From Microcaldota archaeon (lineage in GTDB: Archaea > Micrarchaeota > Micrarchaeia > Anstonellales > Anstonellaceae): DNA of 5,757 nt. Below are positions 1 through 5,757 of the stretch, piece after piece (the first letter of the stretch is position 1; each line of letters begins with the position of its first letter). The notes beneath the pieces are model-generated. The model was not told the origin of the DNA, did not search any database, and was given only the letters and a program-made list of their open reading frames with translations. The stretch covers positions 1 through 5,757 of the forward strand of contig JAPLWZ010000042.1 in NCBI GenBank assembly GCA_026396335.1. The letters run 5' to 3'. Position numbers and translations under genes: made by a program.

Positions 1-2
1 AA

Positions 3-80
3 ACGATTGTTTTCAACCTGAGCGGGCATGGCTTATTGGACCTGGGCGGCTACCAGCAATATCTGGAAGGGAAAATGTAG
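3..80 (+). CDS. trpB2: Tryptophan synthase beta chain, TrpB2-type (C-terminal end only)
   Basis: Only the last 25 codons are present; the gene enters from the left edge and stops at TAG 78-80. The reading frame gives TIVFNLSGHGLLDLGGYQQY and then LEGKM. The FNLSGHGLLDL block followed by a short Tyr-rich helix is, from memory, the C-terminal signature of the TrpB2 (TrpB-like) subgroup of PLP-dependent tryptophan synthase beta chains; ordinary TrpB has NLSGRGDKD at this place. The family makes tryptophan from serine and indole in the cytoplasm, and TrpB2 forms are common in archaea. The PLP lysine and the rest of the enzyme lie outside the window. The next gene on the same strand starts 82 bases later and looks unrelated, so a shared operon is not obvious. 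The call rests on a short tail, but the motif is distinctive. Confidence 0.8.
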   Translation, partial: TIVFNLSGHGLLDLGGYQQYLEGKM

Positions 81-114
81 TTTCTGCCTGGCACTACCAT
101 TGCCGAACCAAAGT

Positions 115-136
115 CGTTCTCTTTTTATTCTTCTCC
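115..136 (+). promoter_or_regulatory. T-rich stretch: terminator of trpB2 and/or promoter of the lipoprotein gene
   Basis: The gap between trpB2 and the lipoprotein gene (81-162) contains the pyrimidine-rich run CGTTCTCTTTTTATTCTTCT. Archaeal transcription often ends at T-rich tracts without a hairpin, so it could end the trpB2 transcript. Alternatively, TTTTTATT (123-130) is TATA-like and would place a transcription start near 150-155, giving a leader of about 10 bases that just includes the ribosome-binding site. I cannot decide between these, and both could hold. Confidence 0.35.
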
Positions 137-152
137 TTCGCTTTAGCTGCCG

Positions 153-158
153 GGTGGT
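153..158 (+). promoter_or_regulatory. Ribosome-binding site that selects the lipoprotein start
   Basis: GGTGGT lies four bases before ATG 163 and resembles the archaeal anti-SD complement (GGAGGTGA). No comparable site precedes the in-frame ATG at 28, which is inside the trpB2 tail. This supports starting the lipoprotein at 163. Confidence 0.55.
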
Positions 159-162
159 AATT

Positions 163-1257
163 ATGACGAAGGCAATATTCGTTCTATTAGTGGCAATGGC
201 AGCAATGCTGATTTTCGCAGGATGCGCAGGCGCGCCTCAGCCTCCAATAAAACAAAACAACACCACTCCTCCTGCTCCTCCGCCTGAAAAAAATACTACT
301 GGGCTTGCCAATCCGGCGTCAGTAAACTGCGTTGATGCAGGCTACAAATCAGACATTCGTGGCTCCACTGGTTACTGTATTTTCCCGAACGAAAGGGAAT
401 GTGAGGAATGGGCTTTGTTTAGGGGCGAGTGCACGGACGCAGACAGCTTCACCATGGTTGAAACGCCTGGCTTTGTCGCGCACCCCTGGGAAACACAATA
501 CAAATTCTATGCTGACGGCCGGCTCATGCTTATAGATACCAATTCGAGCACGGGTGCAACCACCACGCTTGTTGCTTGGCTTGCGCCCTCTGACTTTGCC
601 TCATTTGTGAAAATGCTTTCTGACAAGGGCTATGCATCTCTGCAACCCGATTACAGAACCTGCGGAACCGAAGTGGGCTGCCCCACTGATATGCCTGGCA
701 TAAGGCTCTCTCTCCTCAGGCAGGGCAAAACGCAGGATGTATTCCTTTACGCGCCTGCAGACCACCCGGCGAATCTTGACGACATTGTCATTTCATTCAA
801 GAAAATCTACGGCACCAGCACCTTTGTCCAGCCTGATCTTTCCGGCTGCAAACTGATGAAAAATTCCGGCGGGCAGCTCGGCTGCTTTGGAAAAGTGGGT
901 GGAATAACAAATCCGATTCCATCTACGGCTCCTGCGGGCTATGCTACGGTAAGCGATAATGGCGATGGCTCGCTCGGCTCGTGCACGGTTGATGATGTTG
1001 GCGGGTGCGCTTACCTTCCTCCTGCCACGGGCATGACACAAAAACTCTGCGAATCAGCACGGGGCAATTGGAATGAGTGCGCATCAGCGTGCCGTGGCGC
1101 GCCTGAAGGAACCGCGTGCACCATGCAGTGCATACAGGAGTGCGAGTGCGGCGGAATAGCCGGATTTGGCTGCCCGAGTGGATACTTCTGCACCGATCTC
1201 ATCCCGCCTGCCGACAAGGGTGCCGATGGAATGGGAGTCTGTAAGATTCTGAACTAA
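163..1257 (+). CDS. Secreted lipoprotein with DUF333 domain and C-terminal cysteine-rich domain
   Basis: This is a predicted membrane-anchored exported protein of 364 residues with no known function. Residues 1-20 form a signal peptide (MTK, then a hydrophobic run) ending in the lipobox FAGC, so Cys21 would be lipidated after cleavage. A Pro/Thr/Asn-rich linker covers about 25-48. Residues 50-90 match DUF333: NPASVNCV, GYCIFPN, ECEEWALFRGEC, with Cys56, 72, 80 and 90. Residues about 98-222 form a mixed alpha/beta region (FYADGRLMLI; a C167/C173 pair; PGIRLSLL) that weakly recalls DUF6438-like domains; this is inference. Residues 274-364 hold twelve cysteines, with ECASACR, CTMQC and ECECGG, similar to cysteine clusters I recall from DPANN and Patescibacteria proteins. 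After Cys21 there are 20 cysteines, an even number, suiting disulfides outside the cell. The reading frame is open from 28, but that would put a signal peptide internally and overlap trpB2. The gene appears to stand alone. Confidence 0.85.
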   Translation: MTKAIFVLLVAMAAMLIFAGCAGAPQPPIKQNNTTPPAPPPEKNTTGLANPASVNCVDAGYKSDIRGSTGYCIFPNERECEEWALFRGECTDADSFTMVETPGFVAHPWETQYKFYADGRLMLIDTNSSTGATTTLVAWLAPSDFASFVKMLSDKGYASLQPDYRTCGTEVGCPTDMPGIRLSLLRQGKTQDVFLYAPADHPANLDDIVISFKKIYGTSTFVQPDLSGCKLMKNSGGQLGCFGKVGGITNPIPSTAPAGYATVSDNGDGSLGSCTVDDVGGCAYLPPATGMTQKLCESARGNWNECASACRGAPEGTACTMQCIQECECGGIAGFGCPSGYFCTDLIPPADKGADGMGVCKILN

Positions 1258-1266
1258 CTGGCGCCT

Positions 1267-1292
1267 GATTTTATTTTCTTTTACTTTTTTCT
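1267..1292 (+). terminator. Poly-T terminator of the lipoprotein gene
   Basis: Just after the lipoprotein stop the plus strand reads ATTTTATTTTCTTTTACTTTTTTC, the longest T-rich run in the window and typical of archaeal hairpin-free termination. It overlaps the last codons of the convergent aminotransferase, where the same bases encode its Lys-rich C-terminus. The two genes are only 23 bases apart. On the minus strand the run is A-rich, so it would not serve the aminotransferase. Confidence 0.5.
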
Positions 1293-2468
1293 TACTCTGC
1301 AGAATTTCCCTACAAATGTTTCTATCTTGCCGAGCGCCTCCTGCAATTCTTCTGGCGGGGCAAGGAAAACAAGCCTAAAGTACCTGCCAGGCAGATTGGG
1401 CGCGAATGATGAGCCGGGCACCACCAGCACTCCGGTTTCCTCAAGAAGCGTATAGACAAACTCCTTGTCATCCTTGAAGCAGTCTGCCTCAATTTTCGGG
1501 AAGCAGTAGAATGCGGCAGTTGGCTTGGCGCAGTGGATTCCCTCAATTGCATTCAGGCCATTGTAAATCACGTCCCTGCGCTTGCGAAGGTCGCTCTTCA
1601 ATTTCGCAAGGTGGGTAATCGGCTGCGTGTATGCGGCAAGCGCGCCGCGCTGCATCTCCCAGTTCACGCTCAGGCGCTGGTTGCAAAGTTTCACAAGCGC
1701 ATCCCGCAGCGGATCAATTCCCTCGCCGTGAAGCGCAAGGTAGCCCACGCGCGAGCCGGGGTAAATGAAATTCTTGGAAAGCCCGTTGCCTGAAATGAGC
1801 GGAATCTCGCCGGAAAGGGTGCGGAGGTTTACTGAGTGTTCCTCGTCAATCGTTGTCCTGTCATAAATTTCATCTGCAACAATGGGAAGCCCGTGCTCGC
1901 CTGCAATATTCACCATCTCCTGCAGCACCGAGCGGGGGTAAGTCGCGCCTGTCGGGTTGTTCGGGTTGATTATCACAAGCGCCTTTGTTTTCCTGTTTAT
2001 CCGTTTGCGCACGTCTTCTGGAATCGGGATGAAATTCTCATCCGTTGCATAGAAGTTGTCCACGCCTCCGCTCACTTTGAGTTTAGTATTATAGAGCGGG
2101 TATGACGGGGAAGGTAGAAGCACGTTGTCGCCGTGGTTCACGAGCGCCTGGAAAAGGAAGTCAATGCCTTCTGACAATCCAGAGTGTATTGTCACGTAAT
2201 CAGATGAAATGCCCTCAATTTTTGCTATCGCCTCCCGTAATTCAGGGTCGCCTTCAGATGGGCAGTAGCCTGAGTATTTCGGGTTGTGAAGCGCCTCAAT
2301 AATCGCATTCGTGATGTTTTCGGGCGGCTTGAAGCCGTATTGGTTCGGATCCCCTATGTTGAACCAATGGATTTTTTTGCCTGACGCTTGCACCTTGCGC
2401 GCCCGCGCCACAATGTCGCGTATCTCGTACGATATGGACGAAACGCGGTCTGCAAGCCTGATTGCCAC
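1281..2468 (-). CDS. PLP-dependent class I/II aminotransferase, AlaA-like (probable alanine transaminase)
   Basis: This is a cytoplasmic fold-type I aminotransferase of 395 residues from GTG 2468, close to the usual 370-405. It probably moves amino groups between alanine/pyruvate and glutamate/2-oxoglutarate. Visible landmarks, numbered from that GTG, are: FNIGDPNQYGF near the N-terminus; YSGYCPSEGDPELREAIA, which aligns with AlaA; NPNNPTG with Asn171; ADEIYD with Asp199 (PLP pyridine nitrogen) and Tyr202; NGLSKNF with the Schiff-base Lys232; SRVGY with Arg240 (PLP phosphate); and FRLVF with Arg365 (substrate carboxylate). KPTAAFYCFPKIEAD also follows E. coli AlaA, as I recall it. The frame extends to GTG 2504, but the extra 12 codons cover a TATA box, and the family usually begins near the 'RLADRVSSISYEIRD' segment. 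The gene diverges from malic enzyme, which makes pyruvate. Substrate choice cannot be fixed from sequence; an aspartate or broad-range enzyme is possible. Confidence 0.9.
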   Translation of the reverse strand: MAIRLADRVSSISYEIRDIVARARKVQASGKKIHWFNIGDPNQYGFKPPENITNAIIEALHNPKYSGYCPSEGDPELREAIAKIEGISSDYVTIHSGLSEGIDFLFQALVNHGDNVLLPSPSYPLYNTKLKVSGGVDNFYATDENFIPIPEDVRKRINRKTKALVIINPNNPTGATYPRSVLQEMVNIAGEHGLPIVADEIYDRTTIDEEHSVNLRTLSGEIPLISGNGLSKNFIYPGSRVGYLALHGEGIDPLRDALVKLCNQRLSVNWEMQRGALAAYTQPITHLAKLKSDLRKRRDVIYNGLNAIEGIHCAKPTAAFYCFPKIEADCFKDDKEFVYTLLEETGVLVVPGSSFAPNLPGRYFRLVFLAPPEELQEALGKIETFVGKFCRVRKK

Positions 2469-2488
2469 AAAATGGGATTCATGCCTCA

Positions 2489-2499
2489 AATATAAAAAG
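2489..2499 (-). promoter_or_regulatory. TATA box of the aminotransferase gene (leaderless transcript)
   Basis: The minus strand reads CTTTTTATATTTG over about 2499-2487, a good match to the archaeal TATA consensus TTTATATA. Its centre (about 2492) is 24-25 bases before GTG 2468, the usual distance from TATA box to transcription start. The mRNA would therefore begin at or next to the start codon, with no leader and no SD site; none is visible there. A clear BRE is not seen. Confidence 0.65.
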
Positions 2500-2527
2500 C
2501 GCACTCCACGACGATTAGCGTAGAAAT

Positions 2528-2556
2528 CGAAATTTCAGTATCATATTCTTAAATTC
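2528..2556 (+). promoter_or_regulatory. AT-rich putative promoter of the malic enzyme-lyase operon
   Basis: This is the most AT-rich part of the divergent intergenic region. CGAAA (2528-2532) could be a BRE, and TCTTAAATT (2547-2555) or ATCATATT (2540-2547) could be a weak TATA box, leaving a leader of roughly 10-20 bases before ATG 2587. GAAATTTC (2529-2536) is a perfect 8-base palindrome and might be an operator, but such a short one is expected by chance in AT-rich DNA. A weak SD-like GGTTGATGGG (2577-2586) abuts the start. Confidence 0.35.
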
Positions 2557-2586
2557 TAACCTCGCTCATCTCAAACGGTTGATGGG

Positions 2587-3819
2587 ATGAAAAAAGACGA
2601 TATCGGCTCACGCTCACTGGCGCTCCACAGGAAAAGTAGGGGCAAAATCGGCACTGCTGTGCGCGTGGATTGCGGCACTAAGGATGGGCTTTCGCTCGCA
2701 TACACGCCGGGTGTTGCCGCTGTTTGCGATGAAGTAAAGGTGCACCCCGACTCTGCATACGACTTAACGCTCAAATGGAATTCGGTAGCAGTTGTTTCCG
2801 ACGGCACGCGCGTGCTCGGATTAGGTAACATCGGCCCCTTGGCAGCAATACCTGTAATGGAGGGGAAGGCGGCGCTCTTCAAATCCTACGGTGCAATAGA
2901 TGCATGGCCAATCTGCCTTTCCTGTCACAGCATTGAGGAAATAGTTGCTGCAGTAAAGGCGATCGCGCCGGTATTCGGCGGCATAAACCTTGAGGATATC
3001 GAGTCCCCCAAATGCTTTGAAGTCGAGGCGCGGCTGAAGAAAGAACTTGACATACCTGTTTTCCACGACGACCAGCATGGCACTGCAGTAGTTGTTCTTG
3101 CGGGCATTATCAATTCAATCAAACTCGCGGGCAAAAAGAAAGAAAGCGCAAAAATAGTCGTTGCAGGCGCAGGTGCTGCGGGCACGGCAATTGCAAAACT
3201 CCTTGTGCAAGAGGGTTTCAAGCACATATTGGTGTGCGATAGCAAGGGAATCCTTTCAGCGAGCGACAGCGCACTGTCCGGCGTGAAAAAAGAACTTGCG
3301 CAACTTACGAACAAGCAGGGTGCAACCGGCACACTTTCTGATGCAGTCAAGGGCGCAGATGCATTCATCGGCACTTCCGCGCCAAACATCCTGTCCGACC
3401 GCGACGTTGCTGGCATGGCTGCAAAGCCAATCATATTCGCGCTTTCCAATCCAAATCCGGAAATTTCTCCTGAACTTGCGAAAAAGGGAGGTGCGTTTGT
3501 TTACGGAACCGCACGCTCAGACTTGCCCAACCAGGTGAACAATGTGCTTGGCTTCCCGGGTATATTCAGGGGTGCGCTTCTTGTGCGCGCAAGGCAAATT
3601 ACAGAGAAAATGAAGCTCGCAGCAGCGCATGCGCTTGCAGAAGCAATCAAGGAAAGCGATGTTTCGCAGAGCAAGGTGCTGCCTGACCCGTTTGAAAAGC
3701 AAGTGGTGTCGTCAATCGCGCTTGCGGTTGCGAAGCAGGCGATGGATGAGAGGGTTGCAAGGCTTAAGTTAACTGATAATGAGATGAAGGATGAACTCAA
3801 ACGGCTCAAATTGATGTGA
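2587..3819 (+). CDS. Malic enzyme, short prokaryotic type (malate to pyruvate + CO2 + NAD(P)H)
   Basis: This is an NAD(P)-dependent decarboxylating malate dehydrogenase of 410 residues, the usual length for the small archaeal/bacterial form. It lacks the phosphotransacetylase-like tail of MaeB. The N-terminal malic domain covers about 10-160: SLAYTPGVA with the catalytic Tyr39; GLGNIGPLAAIPVMEGKA with the catalytic Lys94; GGINLEDIESPKCF with the metal ligands Glu136 and Asp137; and VFHDDQHGT with metal-binding Asp162. The NAD-binding domain starts near 165: the Rossmann loop is GAGAAG (194-199), and beta-2 ends in CDSKGIL with Asp218. FALSNPNPEISP (284-295) and NNVLGFPGIFRGAL (318-331) are standard late motifs. 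Asp218 hints at NAD, but cofactor use is not certain. It is the first gene of a two-gene operon with the fumarase/aspartase; the SD site of that gene sits on this gene's stop codon. Key residues are intact and I see no frameshift. Confidence 0.95.
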   Translation: MKKDDIGSRSLALHRKSRGKIGTAVRVDCGTKDGLSLAYTPGVAAVCDEVKVHPDSAYDLTLKWNSVAVVSDGTRVLGLGNIGPLAAIPVMEGKAALFKSYGAIDAWPICLSCHSIEEIVAAVKAIAPVFGGINLEDIESPKCFEVEARLKKELDIPVFHDDQHGTAVVVLAGIINSIKLAGKKKESAKIVVAGAGAAGTAIAKLLVQEGFKHILVCDSKGILSASDSALSGVKKELAQLTNKQGATGTLSDAVKGADAFIGTSAPNILSDRDVAGMAAKPIIFALSNPNPEISPELAKKGGAFVYGTARSDLPNQVNNVLGFPGIFRGALLVRARQITEKMKLAAAHALAEAIKESDVSQSKVLPDPFEKQVVSSIALAVAKQAMDERVARLKLTDNEMKDELKRLKLM

Positions 3820-3823
3820 GGTG
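3818..3823 (+). promoter_or_regulatory. SD site overlapping the malic enzyme stop codon
   Basis: GAGGTG shares its first two bases with the TGA stop (3817-3819) and lies six bases before ATG 3830. The in-frame GTG at 3821 is part of this site, so it is unlikely to be the start. The arrangement suggests ribosomes pass from malic enzyme straight to the lyase (translational coupling). Confidence 0.7.
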
Positions 3824-3829
3824 CACTTA

Positions 3830-5311
3830 ATGGCAAACAAAACCCGCAAGGAAAAGGATGCAATAGGCATTGTGGACGTTCCCTCTGACGCGTATTACGG
3901 TTCCTTCACTGTCCGTGCGGCGAAAAACTTCAACTTTGAAAAGCCGGACGGCGTGAAGGTGCTTTACCGCGCTTACACAAAAGTTAAACTCGCCTCCTGC
4001 CGCGCCAATTTCAAGTGCGGGATATTGGATGCAAAGAAGGCAAAGGCAATGGAGCTATCATGCAACGAAATCCTGAGCGGGAAATTTGACAGCTCACTGC
4101 TTCTCAATTACTATCAGGCAGGCGCAGGCACGCCATTCAATATGAATGTGAATGAAGTGATTGCGAACCGGGCGAATGAAATCCTGGGGTTCCCAAAGGG
4201 CAGCTATTACCCGGTGCACCCGAACAACGACGTGAATATGTGCCAGTCATCAAATGATGTCACACCTACTGCACTCCGTCTCGCGCTCATCGAAAGTTTC
4301 CCGCTTCTTGAGGCAGAAGCTGAACGTTTGCTTCGCGTGCTTGGAAAGAAGTCGGCGCATTATTCCGGAATGCTGAAAGTGGGGCGCACGCACCTTCAGG
4401 ATGCAGTGCCTATTGAAATTTCGCAGGAATTGGACGCATGGGCTGGCGCACTCCGGCGCGACCTTGATGGCGCAAAGGCAGCGGCAAAAAACCTTCAGGA
4501 AATACCGCTCGGCGGAACAGCGCTTGGCACAGGGATTGCCGCGCACCCGCAGTTCGCCCTACACGCAGCAGACGAACTCACGAAGATTTGCGGCTGCAAG
4601 ATAACTAGTTCTCCAAACAAGCCAATGCAAATTTCATCCATGAATGCGTTCCTCGTTTACTCTGGCGCCTTGCGCTGCATTGCTGTAACGCTTGTGAAAA
4701 TTTCAAACGATTTGAAACTCCTTGTGAGCGGGCCAAACGCCGGCATTGCGGAGATAAAACTTCCCGAGGCAGAGCCCGGCTCGTCAATAATGGCTGGGAA
4801 AGTGAACCCGTCCATCCCGGAAGCAGTGGAAATAATCGCAACTGATACGATTTCGTGCGACATTGCGGTAACTCTTGGCTGCATGGGCGGGCAGTTGCAG
4901 TTGAATGTCCTTACTCCCCTCATTGCAAAAAATACAATCGAGCCGACAATCAGCCTCGCGTGCGCCATCCGCATGCTGAATGATTTCTGTGTAGCTGGAA
5001 TGGAATATGACCTTCCGCGCTGCAAGGCGCAGCTCGATTCCACGTATGTATTCGCAACCGCGCTCAACATGTACCTTGGCTACCAGGTAATGGCTGAAGT
5101 GGTGAAAGAATCCCTTAAAAGCGGGCAGAGCATTGCTGACGTAGTAGTAGATGAGGGCCTGATGGACAAGGATGATGTTGCGCGCTTGCTTGATCCCAAG
5201 AAAGTGACGGTGCCACAAAAAGTCGATGCAGCGCTCGCGAGGAAGTTACAGTCTTCGCCTGCGTATGTTGCTTTCCTTAAAAAGATCGGCAAGTCAGTGG
5301 CGCTTCATTAA
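3830..5311 (+). CDS. Class II fumarase / aspartase family lyase
   Basis: This is a cytoplasmic tetrameric lyase of the fumarase/aspartase superfamily, 493 residues from ATG 3830 (FumC is about 467, E. coli AspA 478). It interconverts malate and fumarate, or splits aspartate into fumarate and ammonia. Motifs in order: VPSDAYYG near the N-terminus; GAGTPFNMNVNEV with Thr101; HPNNDVN and QSSND with Ser140, Ser141 and Asn142; GRTHLQDAVP with Thr187 and His188; GGTALGTGI; and the flexible loop GSSIMAGKVNP with the catalytic base Ser318, Lys324 and Asn326. With this start the residues take the numbers usually quoted for FumC/AspB. QSSND and GKVNP are fumarase-like, while GPNAG, NPSIPE and GQLQLNV are aspartase-like, so I leave the substrate open. 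The usual Pro after Met in the loop is Ala. The C-terminus (about 455-493, LLDPKKVTVPQK then a Lys-rich end) runs slightly longer than in AspA. It is co-transcribed with malic enzyme, which fits a malate-producing role. Confidence 0.92.
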   Translation: MANKTRKEKDAIGIVDVPSDAYYGSFTVRAAKNFNFEKPDGVKVLYRAYTKVKLASCRANFKCGILDAKKAKAMELSCNEILSGKFDSSLLLNYYQAGAGTPFNMNVNEVIANRANEILGFPKGSYYPVHPNNDVNMCQSSNDVTPTALRLALIESFPLLEAEAERLLRVLGKKSAHYSGMLKVGRTHLQDAVPIEISQELDAWAGALRRDLDGAKAAAKNLQEIPLGGTALGTGIAAHPQFALHAADELTKICGCKITSSPNKPMQISSMNAFLVYSGALRCIAVTLVKISNDLKLLVSGPNAGIAEIKLPEAEPGSSIMAGKVNPSIPEAVEIIATDTISCDIAVTLGCMGGQLQLNVLTPLIAKNTIEPTISLACAIRMLNDFCVAGMEYDLPRCKAQLDSTYVFATALNMYLGYQVMAEVVKESLKSGQSIADVVVDEGLMDKDDVARLLDPKKVTVPQKVDAALARKLQSSPAYVAFLKKIGKSVALH

Positions 5312-5322
5312 TCTCTTGCGCT

Positions 5323-5757
5323 TTACTGGCTTGATTCGCCTTCCTGTTTGTCTTTTTCATCGCTGTCGTACTGTACCTGTTCCAAGCCGTGCAGCACCGG
5401 CTTTTCATCTTTTACGTATGCAAGCGCCTTTTCCAAATCTAAGCCCTTTGCGCCCTGCTTTTTGAAAAAGCGCACAAGGTTCTCGACATCCCGCCTCAGG
5501 AAGTCATCTGCCCGCGGATGCGCAAGAAGCACTGCCTGCGCGCAGTCAAGAAGTTTCAGCCCGTCATCAGTCACAAGAATATTGTATTCGGAAATGTCTC
5601 CGTGCACAAAGCCTGCCTGGTAAATCTTCTTCACCTGCTCGAGCATGAACTGGAAATCCTTTTCAGGCTGTTCAGAGCCCATCTGCTCAAGCGTGGAGAA
5701 TGCGATGTTTGCCTCGCCGAAAAACTCCATCACCACTATGTTCCTCAGGAAAGCAAT
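5323..5757 (-). CDS. rio1: RIO1-family serine/threonine kinase (C-terminal part, cut by window edge)
   Basis: The last 144 codons are present; the frame is open to the right edge, so the N-terminal domain, P-loop and ATP-binding lysine lie outside. A GTG at 5736 is only an internal Val of the hinge strand IVVMEFFGE, not a start. RIO1 kinases act in the cytoplasm on maturation of the small ribosomal subunit in archaea and eukaryotes. Visible landmarks, numbered from the right edge: FVHGDISEYNIL with catalytic Asp54 and Asn59; LLDCAQAV with metal-binding Asp71; and HPRADDFLRRDVENLVRFF, a RIO1 hallmark. RIO2 would have a different loop (HGDFNEFN-like). The tail from about 117 is acidic and hydrophilic (YDSDEKDKQEGESSQ) and probably disordered. 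It converges on the fumarase/aspartase gene with 11 bases between stops. In many archaea rio1 is followed by a KH-domain (Dim2-like) gene; here it is not. Confidence 0.93.
   Translation of the reverse strand: MAFLRNIVVMEFFGEANIAFSTLEQMGSEQPEKDFQFMLEQVKKIYQAGFVHGDISEYNILVTDDGLKLLDCAQAVLLAHPRADDFLRRDVENLVRFFKKQGAKGLDLEKALAYVKDEKPVLHGLEQVQYDSDEKDKQEGESSQ

Noticed and set aside
28..162. N-terminal extension of the lipoprotein frame to ATG 28
   Set aside because: It overlaps the trpB2 tail, has no SD site, and would bury a well-formed signal peptide and lipobox 45 residues inside the protein.
2529..2536. Perfect palindrome GAAATTTC between the divergent genes as an operator
   Set aside because: Eight AT-rich bases are easily found by chance, and there is no second copy or longer inverted repeat around it.
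2925..3449. 174-residue open frame on the minus strand within the malic enzyme gene
   Set aside because: It lies wholly opposite an intact, motif-complete malic enzyme. Its Ser/Ala-rich composition is typical of an antisense shadow, and no domain is recognisable.
4657..5218. Two minus-strand frames (137 and 144 residues) opposite the lyase
   Set aside because: They overlap each other and the conserved fumarase/aspartase catalytic region and contain no recognisable motif, so I treat them as shadows.
5346..5357. T-rich run (TTTGTCTTTTT) as terminator of the malic enzyme-lyase operon
   Set aside because: It lies inside the RIO1 coding end and is short. Possible, but not distinct enough from coding sequence to annotate.
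5323..5736. RIO1 as a complete 137-residue protein from GTG 5736
   Set aside because: The frame stays open to the window edge, and the residues before it (AFLRNI) continue a typical RIO1 strand, so the gene is truncated by the window.

Overview
The window most likely comes from an archaeon. The evidence is an archaeal-type TATA box (CTTTTTATATTTG on the minus strand) about 25 bases before a GTG codon, a GAGGTG Shine-Dalgarno (SD) site lying on a stop codon, a RIO1-family protein kinase, and a DUF333-containing, cysteine-rich lipoprotein. Mixed base composition, tight packing and the lipoprotein type would suit a DPANN-like genome (Diapherotrites or Micrarchaeota style), but that placement is a guess. 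There are six protein genes, two of them cut by the window edges. No RNA gene, CRISPR array, mobile element or long repeat was seen.

Layout. The left edge holds the last 25 codons of a TrpB2-type tryptophan synthase beta chain (+). After an 82-base T-rich gap comes an exported lipoprotein of 364 residues (+). Its start should be the ATG at 163, not the ATG at 28, which lies inside the trpB2 tail. A T-rich stretch separates it from a convergent PLP aminotransferase of the AlaA-like group (-). That gene and a malic enzyme gene (+) diverge from a roughly 120-base intergenic region. The malic enzyme is followed after 10 bases by a class II fumarase/aspartase (+). The right edge holds the C-terminal part of a RIO1 kinase (-), convergent with the lyase and 11 bases away.

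How the genes may work together. The centre is a small C4-to-C3 metabolic block. The lyase makes or uses fumarate (from malate, or from aspartate if it is an aspartase). Malic enzyme turns malate into pyruvate, CO2 and NAD(P)H. The divergent aminotransferase could turn pyruvate into alanine using glutamate. This could recover fumarate released by purine or arginine synthesis, or ferment aspartate, while making reducing power. The lipoprotein and RIO1 genes look unrelated.

Start sites were reconsidered for three genes. The lipoprotein is called from 163. The aminotransferase is called from GTG 2468, probably on a leaderless mRNA. The lyase is called from ATG 3830, where its active-site residues take the numbers usually quoted for FumC/AspB. 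I see no clearly new multi-gene system. The most unusual items are the lipoprotein architecture and the hybrid fumarase/aspartase active-site signature.
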